Shown here one piece after another: positions 10,271 to 21,000 of a DNA stretch of 64,000 bases. The notes under the pieces were generated by a model. It was not told the DNA's origin and searched no databases. It saw only the letters and a list, made by a program, of their open reading frames with translations. Made by a program: the position numbers and the translations under genes. The stretch's first letter is position 1. Every line of letters starts with the position of its first letter. Source of the stretch: Fagopyrum homotropicum (taxonomy: Eukaryota > Streptophyta > Magnoliopsida > Caryophyllales > Polygonaceae); the NCBI GenBank assembly GCA_033239125.1, contig BSWB01000001.1, positions 61,609,416 through 61,673,415 of the forward strand. The letters are read 5' to 3'.

Positions 10271-10545
10271 AGTTTGCATGAATTTCTTTTCTTTATTTAT
10301 TATGCAGTTAGGCTAGGTCCGGTGAGTTTCCTGTTTTACTTGACTCTTATTTTGACCCATTGGGATAATGTGTCCCAAGTATGGGGTATGTGGATGTATT
10401 TACTTGACATTATGTATGCTTTTATGACTCTAGTTGGATATCTATGATTTATTTATGTTCCATGTGTTTATCTGAGATTACATGCATGCATGCAAGTTTT
10501 TTTTTGGGAAAAACGTCGAAAACTGGTTTAAGAAAAAAATTTTAT

Positions 10546-10618
10546 GACCTCGACCGAGATGATTCTGGCCAAACGAGGTAAAGCACCTCGGATGACATAG
10601 AACACCTTGACCGAGGTG
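10546..10618. promoter_or_regulatory. Class-1 word cluster after the second ORF in A
   Basis: GACCTCGACCGAGATG (10546-10561) and CACCTTGACCGAGGTG (10603-10618), with half-words between, lie about 280 bp past the ORF stop. C has the same arrangement at 56764-56836. Confidence 0.5.
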
Positions 10619-11055
10619 GTTTAACTGAGAGATTTTTTGAAACTATTTTGTGCTTCTTCTCTGGATATGACCTCAATGATGATACTGTTTGCAGATTGGT
10701 TTTGAAATCTTTATATACTCGAAAGGTTTTATGATATGTTTAAGTTGCAAAATGCTTTGTTTAAAGTTTTGGCATGTTTAATACTTTGTTTTTATCAAAA
10801 TTATGTTGAATTTGAAGGTTTACACCACATGATGAGTTCTATCACATTCTTTCTGGGATGACTAAGGCAATTCATTCTCTTCTCTTCTTCTTCTTGATCA
10901 TGCTTTAGCCCCTCATATACATATTTTCATCCCTTTACCTATCCGGGAATTTGGAAGCAAGCAAATGAAAGCAAGTGAAAGTGAAGTTGAGATGTTGGTT
11001 GAAAGTGTTAGAAAGAAACAAATAGGTTTGGGGAAGTCAATCATGATGATGAGTA

Positions 11056-11081
11056 ACTCGGCACCATTCACATAGCCGGGT
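11056..11081 (+). other. Conserved stem-loop in the 3' region of A
   Basis: ACTCGGC and GCCGGGT pair (7 bp including one G-T) around the 12-base loop ACCATTCACATA. The same segment is at 57282-57307 in C (one mismatch) and 61756-61781 in D, set in a conserved block although flanking DNA differs. Confidence 0.5.
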
Positions 11082-11685
11082 GTTTGTGTCTTGCCAAAGT
11101 CGGATTGAGCAATATTCCTAACGGGTCATGGTATGTGCATCAAGGGTTTGAGGTATCTCGAGAAATTGATGATTGCTGGTCTCCTAGGCTTCGGTTATTT
11201 TGCACCTCTGTCCATGCATCCCAAAAAGTAAAGTAAATAAGCAAAGCTTATTGGTGGAAGATGTTGAGTTTCAAAGAAAGTGAAGTAAGATCCTTTTCCC
11301 GGATTCTAGCACCACATTCGATATATACATCCCACCCTCACACGTTTCTTGACCTCTTTTGGAAGCCCTTGAGACCTTGAGCTTGTTGATTGACTTAGTG
11401 GTTTAAACTAGATTATACATGATTGATTTCGATAAATATGATTTATTATGATTTCTATTGTTTTATGCAAAGATGAACAACTTTCTTATACTTATAAAAT
11501 GTTTTGATCATATCTTGATTTTATTTGCCATGAAGCATTCTCTTAGAGTGATCTATGAGTGGAGCACACCACAAAAATGTTTTGAAATACTTTTCATTGA
11601 TCTTTATGACTTATAATCCATTCTATCTTGTACTTAAGATTTGGAACTTGCTTGGGGACAAGCAAGGGACAAGTATGGGGTATTT

Positions 11686-13442
11686 TGATAGCATGTATTA
11701 TAGTCTATATTTTGGGACTTGTTTAGACGTTTTATCTTCATAAATCTGCATGTATGGATGTATATTATGTGATTATATTGTCGTTTTATCTACTTTTACG
11801 GGAATCGAGGTCTACACCAAGTTTCGTTGTATTTGTTGGTAAAATGGCACGTTTTGCATTGAAATGGAGCTAAGGAGTCATTGGAGCTACATTTTGGAGC
11901 TTAAAGAAGAACTCAGGAAGCATGAAATTAATGAAGAAGATTGACTTTAGACTAGATTTGCGAGAATTCACATTCAGTTGAGATTCACCTCGGTCAGCTA
12001 CAGTGTCACCTCGACCAAGGTGATCTTGAGGAGCGTCCCGACCGAGGCGAACACCCTGCCGCCGGCCAGATCTTTATTTTTGGCTGAGATCTTTTATTTT
12101 TGGAAAGAAGATATCTTATATTTTTCAGCCGGATTTTTGGAAGGAAGATCTTATTTTTGGGAGATCTATTTTAGAGATAGGGATATATTTATTAGGAAAT
12201 TATCTTTTTAAGATATTATTATTTGTGGAAGAAAATTCTCCTATATAAAGGGTTAGATTTTCCACAAGTGAAAGGCATGCTTGGAGGTTGAGAGCATCCA
12301 ACAATTAGGGAGATTTTCTAGAAGTTTGAAGGAAGGATTGAAGGATTGAAGATCAAGGAAGGAAGGATTCATAGTTTGGAGTTAGCTTTTGAGGGAGTTT
12401 GTAAGACTTTCTTAGATTCCCTTTTGGTTTGTTGTCTTAGTTGATTTGTGATCTAAGGAATGCTGATTTATTGTTAATTGATTCATTTATCGAAACCTTT
12501 TTCTTAAGGTTTACTTGTTCGAATAGTCATTGCTTTCCCATATATTTGATTATTGTTATCATGATGATGATTGGCTAAGATTTTTAAGCAATTCTAGGGT
12601 GATTGGCTGAAAGTTGCGGGGAAGACGATTATAGAATGATCTTAATTCCAGCAGGACCCTGAAAGCTCGAGTCTTTAACCTTAACCCTAGAGTACCTCGC
12701 TCAGTCGATGAACATCTCGGCCGGGGTGGAACTTGACTGAACGAGGTTACCTTTTCTGATCCGAAACTGAGAGTTAAGAGTTTTAGTTTGCCAAATCCTA
12801 TCCTTATTACACCTTTCCTGGTTCAATGCAAGCTTAGGATGAGACTTACCCGGTGATTCCTTGTTTGTTTACCCAAGATCATAAGTGTAGGTAATAAGGG
12901 TTTATCCTTTATTGGGGTTTGAGTGTGCCTTCATCCCATCTTTGTGAGTTAGCTTGAGACTTACCCGGTACAGGTTGATTCTATTCCCTTAGGTGGTGTG
13001 ATTGGTTTGAGATTATAGTTCCTTTCCTTAGTACCTTGAGACTTACCCGGTAATAGATGCTTTGGTTTGGAATAGTGAGTAGTGAGACTTACCTGGTAAT
13101 CTATTCCCACCTTAGAAACACCTTTCCTTTGCAAATCTCAGCTTTGTCCGCATTATCCTTTGAGATCTTGAGTCGTAACCACAACTAGATGCTTTAATCC
13201 CTAGAATCCGCATTTCCCCTTACTTGACTTTGCATCATTTTTGATTACTTTAATTGCTTTTTGGTTAATTCCAATACTTGACAACCTATTATGTGCTTAG
13301 TTTCACCTAAGTCCCTGTGATCGACCCGTGAAATTCTTGCTTTTTATTACAATTGATCCGTACACTGCGGGTTCGCATCCTTGTTTAAGCATACTTCTTG
13401 GTTTATAAATTTAAAGCTTGCACACACCGTTTGGAGCGAACA
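11686..13442 (+). repeat. 3' LTR of element A
   Basis: This 1757-bp partner of 2113-3878 has the same ends (TGATAGC...GCGAACA), the same word positions (12007-12022 and 12713-12729) and four GAGACTTACC-type repeats. It is followed by the CTTGA duplication. Scattered substitutions and small indels separate it from the 5' LTR. Confidence 0.93.
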
Positions 13443-13447
13443 CTTGA

Positions 13448-14127
13448 TACCAAGCCAACGCCTTGTTCTTCAAAGAAAAGAAGAACGGTTTCAGCTTGTA
13501 GCTATTGTTGATAGTCCTTCGTGGCTTCAAATTCTCCATAAGAATCTCATAGTTTATCAAATGTTGATGCGGAAATTCAGCTTTTGTTCCGTCAAACTGA
13601 TTTTGACGGAGCATAGTGATCACTTGTGGGCGAAGTCCAAAGTCATGATCGTCTTGCTCTCCAAGATTTACACCTAAACGGTGTGGTTACTGAATTGAGT
13701 CCACTCTTTGTCCAAGAGTTCGTGGTTCAGCCACAAAATTAGCGTCTCTCTCGTCCCTAGCATGAGCGTGAGGGTCAACATAAGCTCGATGATTAATTGG
13801 TGGTATGTCCTCTAGCTCCGGCATATCATCATCATCGGATGATTCAGGTTTAGACGCCTTAGCTTTCTTTTTCTTGGTGTCAATTCTCTCCAATTTCATA
13901 TCCAAAATCATCGCTCTAAGCTCATCTATTTGAAACTGATTTCGCTCTTTTTCTTCCATACGAGCTTTCTCACTTAATTTGAGTTGAGCTTGAGTTTCTT
14001 CCAACTCCTCTTGGAAGTTCCTCTCATTATTTTCAACCATCTTTTTCTCCCTTAACTTTCTCTTCAAAGTTTTCTCTAATTTGGGATCAAAAGGAACGAG
14101 GTCTTTGGTGGATCTAGACCTTCTCAT
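13448..14127 (-). pseudogene. Gag N-terminal part of element B (upstream half)
   Basis: On the minus strand gag starts at MRRSRSTKDLVPFDP (14127), the same start used in A, C and F. A charged coiled-coil-like segment rich in Glu, Lys and Leu follows, then an acidic SSDDDDMPELE stretch. An in-frame stop falls at about 13687-13689. Beyond it the capsid-like region (PHQHLINYEILMENL, FFFSLKNKALAWYQ) runs to the edge of A at 13448. The protein continues at 2107 on the far side of A. It is disrupted by the A insertion and the stop. Confidence 0.88.
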
Positions 14128-14233
14128 ATACCTATAAAAACTCCTGCAAAAATCACTCAAGTAGATAGATTAAATCACAAGAGCAAAAGCTCCCAAGCCT
14201 GACAACCGAAGACTGAATTTGGCATAGACTAAA

Positions 14234-14251
14234 TCCCCGGCAACGGCTCCA
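14234..14251 (-). other. Primer binding site of B (tRNA-Asp type)
   Basis: The minus strand reads TGGAGCCGTTGCCGGGGA, one base different from the canonical TGGCGCCGTTGCCGGGGA. It lies just inside the antisense 5' LTR, which confirms the orientation of B. Confidence 0.85.
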
Positions 14252-14877
14252 AAAGCTTGTTCGCTCAAAAGTGTGCGTACAAATCTTAAATTTATAAAAC
14301 TTTAATTAAAGCAAAGCGAACCTGCAGTGTACGGATCGGCGTAGTAAAGAAAGAATTCCAGAGTATCGAACTCAGAGATTTGGGGGAACAAATTCAGTTT
14401 ATAAAGATCGTCAGGCAAATAAAAAGCTTTTGTAAGATAATTAGGAAAACAATGATTCTAAAGATTCAGGTATCCAACTGTGGCAATTGATTCAAGATAT
14501 TCTAAGGATATAATGATAGAGTCGGGATTGTAAAGGTATATCTAAGGAAGGAAAATTGTACGATGAAGTTCCAAAACCCATATGTCTCACCCAAAGGCTC
14601 TCTCTATGAAGGTTGTTGAGGCTGCAGTATATAAAGGATCAAAGGATAAGAATCACTCTCAAATACCCATGCCGAAACCCAAGGGAGTCAAAGATAAGCC
14701 AAAACGGTTAAGGTTGTGACACTCAAAACCGAAGCAGAGGATGTTGAGTCTCACTACTACCTAGAAAAGGTAAGCATGTAATATCCAGAATTTTTATTCC
14801 GTTTAATTCCGAATCAATTCGGACTTCGAGCCATTGACAGTTCCCATTCTATCTAGTATTTCTTTCTTCACAAATTT

Positions 14878-15090
14878 TATCATTTTATGTAGAATTTAAT
14901 TCACATAAAATGATAGAATTATATCAAACCCTAAGTCTTATAATTATTTATCATTTTATGTAGAATTTAATTCACATAAAATGATAGAATTATATCAAAC
15001 CCTAATTCTTATAATTATTTATCATTTTATGTAGAATCTAATTCACATAAAATGATAGATACATATCAAACCCTAATTCTTATAATAAAT
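14878..15090. repeat. Three 71-bp tandem copies, each a palindrome
   Basis: Copies start at 14878, 14949 and 15020. Each holds TATCATTTTATGT and its exact complement ACATAAAATGATA around an 11- to 12-base AT-rich centre, then a spacer containing CAAACCCTAA. Confidence 0.85.
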
Positions 15091-15107
15091 CCTTAACGAC
15101 GACTTTA

Positions 15108-15270
15108 GACGAGAATGTGACAAAGCTGTGACGAGAATGTGACAAAGCTGTGATGGGAATGTGACAAAGCTGTGACGAGACCATGACAGAGCTGAGACGA
15201 GGTCATGACGAAGCCCGACAACTCTGTGACGAAGTCATGCATGGGCCTGACAAAGCCATGACGAGTTTTT
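15108..15270. repeat. 22-bp tandem array in LTR I
   Basis: The unit is about GACGAGAATGTGACAAAGCT plus GT. The first three copies are near-identical and the later ones diverge. It follows the palindromic array directly. Confidence 0.75.
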
Positions 15271-16931
15271 GACAAGTTTTGACAACTCAGCCCACCTTTG
15301 TTTTTACAACTTCAGCCCAACCTTTTGCCTATGTTTTCAGCCCACTTTTCCTCACCTTGTTTCAGCCCAATGTTGTCTTGTTTTGAGTTAATTGTCCAAC
15401 CCTTGACTTGGTCCCTTGCTGGCAGATTGGAGCAGCCCAAGAAGCCCAGCCGCAGCCCATGACAACCCTGCTTACATGCCCAGCAGTAACTCTCCCTTCC
15501 TGCAAGCAGTGCAGCATTCTCCTCCACCCCAAGAGCACACATGTTCAAGACATCTCAAAGGTCGTAACTCCCGCAGATCACGCCTCCTCGTGCTCCCTCT
15601 TCTGATACCTTCCATTCTCACCAGATCACGCCTCTCCTCACACGCTTGTCCGCCTCTCCTTTCATGCGCAAAACCGGGGAGCACTAGGACTCGCAGCCGG
15701 CACTCAGCAGGCCAATGTTCACCTCGCTCACTACCTCTCTCTGCACGCCTTGCACGCATCAACCGTTCAGGCCATCTATAGACACGGAGCGTGCCAACAC
15801 TTCTCCCCTTCGGCATAGAGAGGGCGGCTCCTCCTTCTGGCGACCTCAAACACAGCAGCAGCGGGCTGCTTCTCTTCTGTCGATCCAGCAGACCTTGGAT
15901 ACCGAGCAGCCTAGATCCGATCAACAACAACCTTGGTGTTGTATTTCCCGTGCCTTCGAGTCTTGGAATCGGGTAAGGCTTGTACCCTTGCTACACTATA
16001 CTTTAGTCCACCTTTCCTTGCCTAACATGGACCAGTTTTCGTCTTTAAACCTACTCAGAACAACTATACGAGAGCTGTACAGATTCATGCATTTTTCTGA
16101 GTTTTCGGAAGTAAAAAACAGTCAACTTCAGGTCAAGATTTGAGTAAGTTATAATCCTCTTTTGTTGCTGAATTTTGGATATGTTGTAGTCCGTAGTACA
16201 TAGTAGATCATACTAAAATTTGGGAAGAATCGGAGTTACGGTTTGAGAGTTATGATGTTGCAAAGTTGACTCCTCATGCAGTTTTATAAGTGTGCTGAGT
16301 GTTGATAAAAACAGCATGTTATGCAGTTTTGTGGGATAGTTTTGAATATGCTTTTGATCTCCTTTGCTGCTGAATTTTGGATATAGTATAGATAAGATTT
16401 TATAGTAGAACATATCAAAATTTGAATGTGTTGTTTGTTAAGTGTTGTAACCAACTTTGGAAATTTTTGTAGAACTGATGGTTGAACAGTTTTAAGAAAT
16501 TCTTGCTCCTAGGAGTAGATGAGATATCATAGATGATCTAGGGAATTATTTCGGAATTTTTATAAGATTATTCAAAATTTATATTTGAAGCCGAAGTTGG
16601 ACCTTAACGATCTTTCCGAAAATAGGGAAATGGGTAAATTGCCAGTTTGTAACCAAACTCATCTTTAGGAGTTAGATGACTCTTTAGTCTCAAATAAGAG
16701 TTTAGGCATGAATTAGGGAATTTTTGGAAGTTTCGAGACCAAGGGTAAAATAGTCATTTTACCATAAATTAATACTGTAATCAATTCCGTTCTATTAAGA
16801 CCTACTATCTTAGAAGTCTTAGACTTCTAATCACCTAGAAAGTGTGCTGACACACTTGCCTCCTTTGACAGGCCACTGAATTCCTACTGTACAGATCGAT
16901 TTGTGAATTAGAAAGTCGAGATCTGATTCAG

Positions 16932-16949
16932 GTAAGTCCACGGACTTAC
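16932..16949 (+). promoter_or_regulatory. GTAAGTC stem-loop with splice-donor-like context (LTR I)
   Basis: GTAAGTCCACGGACTTAC is a near-perfect palindrome preceded by CAG, so CAG/GTAAGT also matches a 5' splice-site consensus. Equivalent stems are in J (28012-28029 and 33143-33160, antisense) and E (40133-40151) with different loops. Confidence 0.5.
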
Positions 16950-18766
16950 TTAGCTGGCTTCTTGTATGAGTGTAATGTGTATGAGTGGTGTTTGTTAGTT
17001 ATAATAAATAACGAAACCGGATTAGGCCGACTTTATTATTTACATAATTGACCCAAGTGTATGATAACGGGTCGTGACATCATCTGCCTAGCTCTTGCGA
17101 GAGTCTAGGAGGTTCCCTGCGACCAGCCCAGTCTTGTAGACGGTCAGATGCATTAGTACCATTCCGCGTTGGTAAACGGGGACAGGGGCGAGGTTTGGGA
17201 ATCCCTCGTGTCACAAAATAAGTATCATTAGTAATGACATATCACCTAATTAAAAGCTAATAAAAAGGATTGAGTGTTGCATGTTGATTGTGTATGTTGT
17301 GTGTTTGTGCTTTTACCTGTATACTTATGCATAGAATGTTAGCTAACGGTTTTATCCGTGTTGTAGATTTGTAGAGATAGACAGTTGTAGAGAGATCCGA
17401 AACGGATGGTCAGCCGGGTCCACGTATTCATTAGATGGGGACAGGGGGTCTCTCATACGACATGCATGTTATGTATCTATATATATGTTTTGTAAGGCTG
17501 TCACATGTGTACATTCATACATTAAAAATAATATGTTTTGAAATTATTTTAAATACATATGTGCCTTGTTGTAAGATCCAAGTAAAATTGTTGTCAAACT
17601 AAGGTCGGGACCCATTGTGAGGTCCTAACCAGTAGTTCCCCGAGTTCTCAGAATTTGGGGTGTTACACAAGGCTAGGTTAAAGGAAATCTTTAACTTTGG
17701 ATCAAAGCAAATGCGAAGTATGTACGACAGTGGAAACCACGGCTGGATCTTGAGGAACCACGGCCGTGGAACTCAAGAACAGACCGTTGAAAAGGTCGAC
17801 GACGAAGTTTCTCGCAACTCTCAAGGTCCAATCTGTTTTGGTTCAATCTATCATCATCTATGCCACAACTATCAACCCTTCACCTTAGAATCGCTAAAGG
17901 GTTTTTGCCAATAATCATCATTGTAAAATCAACAATCAAATAAGAAAGGAATAAAAGATAGAACTTTGAAACCTTAATGAAAAACATCAAAATCAATCTC
18001 AATAAAACCAATAATCTTTCAATGTGTTCAATGTATAGGGAATAGAACAAGAATTTCTCACAATCCTCAAGGAACAAAGAAGAATGGGATGTCAATCCGC
18101 CTTCTATTGAAGCCCTAGGATCTTTCTCCAAGTACTCAATCTTCAAAATGCGTCCTTCTCCAAATCTCCCATGTACGCTCTAAGATCTTCTTAAGCAATG
18201 CTTCCAAAATATGGTCGATGCGGGATGTATGCGAACTCCCTTTTTTCTCCTTGCCTCTGCCTTCTTATAGGGAAAAATAGGGTTACGAAATCGAAATCAA
18301 CGATGCTGATGTGGCAAATATGACACGTGGCGACCGTTATAGAAACCACGGTCTAGTACAAACTTCCACGGCCGTGGAATTGGTCGTGGAACCTTTTTGT
18401 TCTCAACCTTGTTTTCCTCGCCCTCAATGCCTAAACCACGGTCGTGGTTTCTCATGTTTGGCCGTGGAAACTCCAATTCCCTCGCAAAAGCCTTTATTTC
18501 GTAAACGTCTCTAATCATGCTCCTTCCTTAGCTTCTCTAATGCATCCTCTTGATGCCTAGCATGATCATATACTCCTACTCTCTCATATATGCTCCAATC
18601 CAAGCCTTTATTCACCTAAAAACACAACAAAGCTTGTGTAGATCTCTATATCGACAAAATAGGTGAATGTGTTCATAAATGCTTCAAACTCTTATCCATG
18701 TACACAATTAAAGGGGAAAAACAACTAAAACAAATGCCTAAAATATGGTCATATTTCTTGCTATCA

Positions 18767-19891
18767 AAGATTGTGGAGCAAAGTTCTCCAGAGTCTGGAA
18801 GGAAGTTTGGAAGATCAAGGAAGGAAGGAAGCTAGTTTTGAAGGAAGTTTGAAGGAAGTTGTAAGATTTTCTTAGTTTTGTTTGGTTTGTTGTCTTTTTT
18901 TATTGTGATTGAGGAACACAATTTGATTACTTGTTTGGTTGTTTGATTCAGTTATTGAAACCTTTTTGTTAAGGTTTTTTTTCTTTGAATATTGATTCCT
19001 TTCTTATATATTTGATTATTGTTATCATGATGATTGTTGGCTAAGTTCTTTATGCGATTCTAGGGTGATTGGCTGAAGGTTGTGGGAAAGACGATGAAAG
19101 AATGAGCATTTACCCCAGTGGAACCTGAAAGCTCGAGCCTTTACCTTAACAAATGAACACCTCAATCAGTCGTGGAACATCTCGACCGAGATGGAACATA
19201 AACTGAGCGAGGCGAGCCCTTTCCTGATCCTTATCTGAGTTGAGGTTTCAGTTTGTCAAATCCTATCCTTGTTATACCTTTCCTGGTTCAACACAAGCCT
19301 AGGATATGACTTACCCGGTGATTCCTTTGTTTGCATACCCAAGATTATGAGTGTAGGTAATAGGTTTATCCTTTATTGGGGTTTGAGTGTGCCTTCATCC
19401 CATCTTTTAGAGTTAGTCTGAGACTTACCCGCTAAAGGTTAGTTTTATCCCCTTGGGTGGTGTGTGTGTTTTAGATTATAGTTCCTTTACTTAGTACCTT
19501 GAGACTTACCCGGTGAGAGGATCCTTGATTTGGGATAGTGAGTAGTGAGTCTTACCTTGTGATCTATTCCCACCTTAGAAACACCTTCCCTTTGCAAACC
19601 TCAACTTTGTCCACGTTATCTTTTGAGATCTTGAGTCGGAACCACAACTGGATGCTTTAATCTCTAGAATCTGCATTCCCTTTACCTAGTTATTAAATCA
19701 TCTTTAATAGCTTTGCTTTGTTGCATCTTTGTTTTGGACAACCTGAATTACCGATCTTTGTTTCACCATAGTCCCTGTGTTAGACCCTTGTATTCTTACT
19801 TTTATTACAATCGATCCGTACATTGCGGGTTCACTTATTTGCAATTATTCTTGGTATAAATATTAAAACTGCACAACTTTTGGAGCGAACA
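18767..19891 (+). repeat. Right part of an A-type LTR (element K)
   Basis: It ends with TTGGAGCGAACA like A and C. It carries four GAGACTTACC-type repeats, some mutated, and the word CATCTCGACCGAGATG (19178-19193). No primer site follows, so it is a 3' or solo LTR. Its left part must lie beyond B, outside the window. To its right is antisense M integrase. Confidence 0.8.
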
Positions 19892-19958
19892 AGTAGGCTA
19901 AAGAAACCGGATTGGAGTACCTTAGCGCTCGTTTTATGTGAACTAGCATGTCCGTCAC
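19892..19958 (-). pseudogene. M integrase fragment between K and N
   Basis: The minus strand reads residues like GHASSHKTSAKVLQSGFF, the segment that follows the zinc-binding region in Athila-type integrases. It directly continues the M integrase fragment that ends at 23031 once N and its GTCAC duplication are removed. A stop replaces the expected Trp next to the K boundary. Confidence 0.75.
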
Positions 19959-20469
19959 TGAAATAACCCAAACAAAAATACATTGTTAAGCTTTTTAATA
20001 TAATCCCTTGTAAGATAATAAGTTTGGGTTATGTCCAACTTATATAATTGCAATAAAAGAAGTGCAACATATTAGTATATATGTGTACACCTTTTACATA
20101 TCGGATTTTTTAATTATGTAGACGTCTTATTTTAATAGTATAAATAAGACAATACAAGCTTGTGACAAAAATAAAAGGAGAAAAAGAAAAGGCACAACAC
20201 ACAAGAGTCTAACTTGTAATCTGTTGCATAAAGAGAGTTCCCGATTCCAACTAAGCTAAGAGCATTTGATGTTAAACTCTCTTATTATTATTTAGATAAG
20301 AGTTGTTCATAACAAAATATAAAAAGAAGAAGACCAAATGCTGGAGACAACGCTTGACCTAAGACATGCCTCGTGGAAAACATAACCAGCAAGCCACGTC
20401 GCATTCCATGCTATAGAAGGAACGAAGGGGACTGATTTGTATTATTTAAGACAATATAACAAAAGAGAG

Positions 20470-20548
20470 AAAAACTGCTGGAGACCAATTTCGAACACGA
20501 AACCTACAGGTTTCCTAGTGTGCCCACAAGCCAGCTGAGCCAACGCTT
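20470..20548 (-). ncRNA. tRNA-like RNA polymerase III module inside N
   Basis: On the minus strand an A-box-like TGGCTCAGCTGG (20531-20542) and a B-box-like GTGTTCGAAAT (20488-20498) lie about 32 bp apart. They are followed by CCAGCA and then a T5 run (20470-20474), the usual pol III terminator. The ends do not pair as a tRNA acceptor, so it is not a functional tRNA gene. It may be a SINE head or a tRNA-derived relic. Confidence 0.4.
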
Positions 20549-20562
20549 CACGTTGATTATTT

Positions 20563-20610
20563 TTGCAACGATTTGTGCAACGATTTTTGCAACGATTTTT
20601 GCAACGATTT
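20563..20610. repeat. 13-bp tandem repeat in N
   Basis: TTTTGCAACGATT is repeated four times, with one base change in the second copy. Confidence 0.8.
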
Positions 20611-20785
20611 CATATTTATTGCATCTATAAAAACGTTGTTTGAAAAGCCGAAATGAATATTCGATTGGTTTCGATTTCATTGACCTTCGGTTACGTTTTT
20701 AGGTGTTAATCCAATATTGATGAGAGAGATTTCACAAAATTAGTGTTGTATTCTTTAATGAATTTCATAATCTCTCTTTTAGTTG

Positions 20786-21000
20786 GTAGATTAGTATTTT
20801 ATTCTCTTCCCTATTAATTTTATAATCTCCCATTTAATTAGTAGATTAGTATTTTATTCTCTTTCTAATTAATTTTATATATCTCCCATTTAATTGGTAG
20901 ATTAGTATTTTATTTTCTTTCAAATAAATTTCATAATCTCCCATTTAATTGGAAGATTAGTATTTTATTCTCTAATTAATTTCATAATCTTCCAATTAAT
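20786..21000. repeat. 55-bp tandem repeat in N
   Basis: Four copies start near 20786, 20841, 20897 and 20952, marked by TAGATTAGTATTTTATTCTC and an AATCTCCCATTTAATT segment. The array ends about 30 bp upstream of the TATA box. Confidence 0.75.

Larger units (their letters stand above)
10274..11685 (+). other. 3' untranslated region of A
   Basis: No coding sequence is seen. It contains class-1 words at 10546-10561 and 10603-10618 just after the ORF stop, and the motif GTGTCCCAAGTATGGGG at 10370-10386. A hairpin-forming segment lies at 11056-11081. The last bases before the LTR (GGGACAAGTATGGGGTATT, 11666-11684) are the likely second-strand priming region. Large parts match C (56495-57932), and some blocks match D. 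Confidence 0.75.
2113..13442 (+). mobile_element. Complete Athila-like LTR retrotransposon A, inserted in B gag
   Basis: This 11.3-kb element is bounded by TGATAGCATG and GAGCGAACA. It is flanked by the 5-bp target duplication CTTGA (2108-2112 and 13443-13447). Removing it restores continuous antisense B gag. Its order is 5' LTR, tRNA-Asp-type primer site, gag-PR-RT-RNase H, a second ORF, a long 3' untranslated region and a 3' LTR. No integrase is present. It belongs to the same family as C but is older: its LTRs differ visibly and its reading frame is full of stops. Confidence 0.93.
14777..17667 (+). mobile_element. Chromovirus-type solo LTR I inside the B LTR
   Basis: This 2891-bp unit is bounded by TGTAATATCC and GGGGTGTTACA. 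The start, including TTTTTATTCCG, matches the sense start of the J LTR, so it is a related chromovirus LTR. No primer site or coding region follows, which fits a solo LTR. A clean 5-bp duplication is not seen (AAGCA on the left, CAAGG on the right). It contains two tandem arrays and a GTAAGTC/GACTTAC stem-loop (16932-16949). Confidence 0.75.
14258..18766 (-). repeat. 5' LTR of element B (antisense), split by insertion I
   Basis: The ends on the plus strand are TGTTCGCTC at 14258 and TTGCTATCA at 18766. Without insertion I (14777-17667) the LTR is about 1.62 kb. It is alignable by eye with the D LTR (45890-47543), for example at GGATGTTGAGTCTCACTACTACC. It carries class-3 words: ACCACGGCCGTGGA (17757-17770), TTCCACGGCCGTGGAA (18364-18379) and AAACCACGGTCGTGGTTT (18433-18450). 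Confidence 0.85.

Noticed and set aside
15416..16143. Several overlapping Pro/Ser-rich frames on both strands in LTR I
   Set aside because: They overlap each other, have no recognisable motif and lie within a GC-richer part of an LTR.
17660..18514. Small frames around the CCACGGCCGTGG words
   Set aside because: They lie in the antisense B LTR and differ from the D LTR in frame; the words themselves are better explained as DNA motifs.
20470..20548. Functional tRNA gene
   Set aside because: A- and B-box-like motifs are present, but the ends do not pair as an acceptor stem and no convincing anticodon arm forms.
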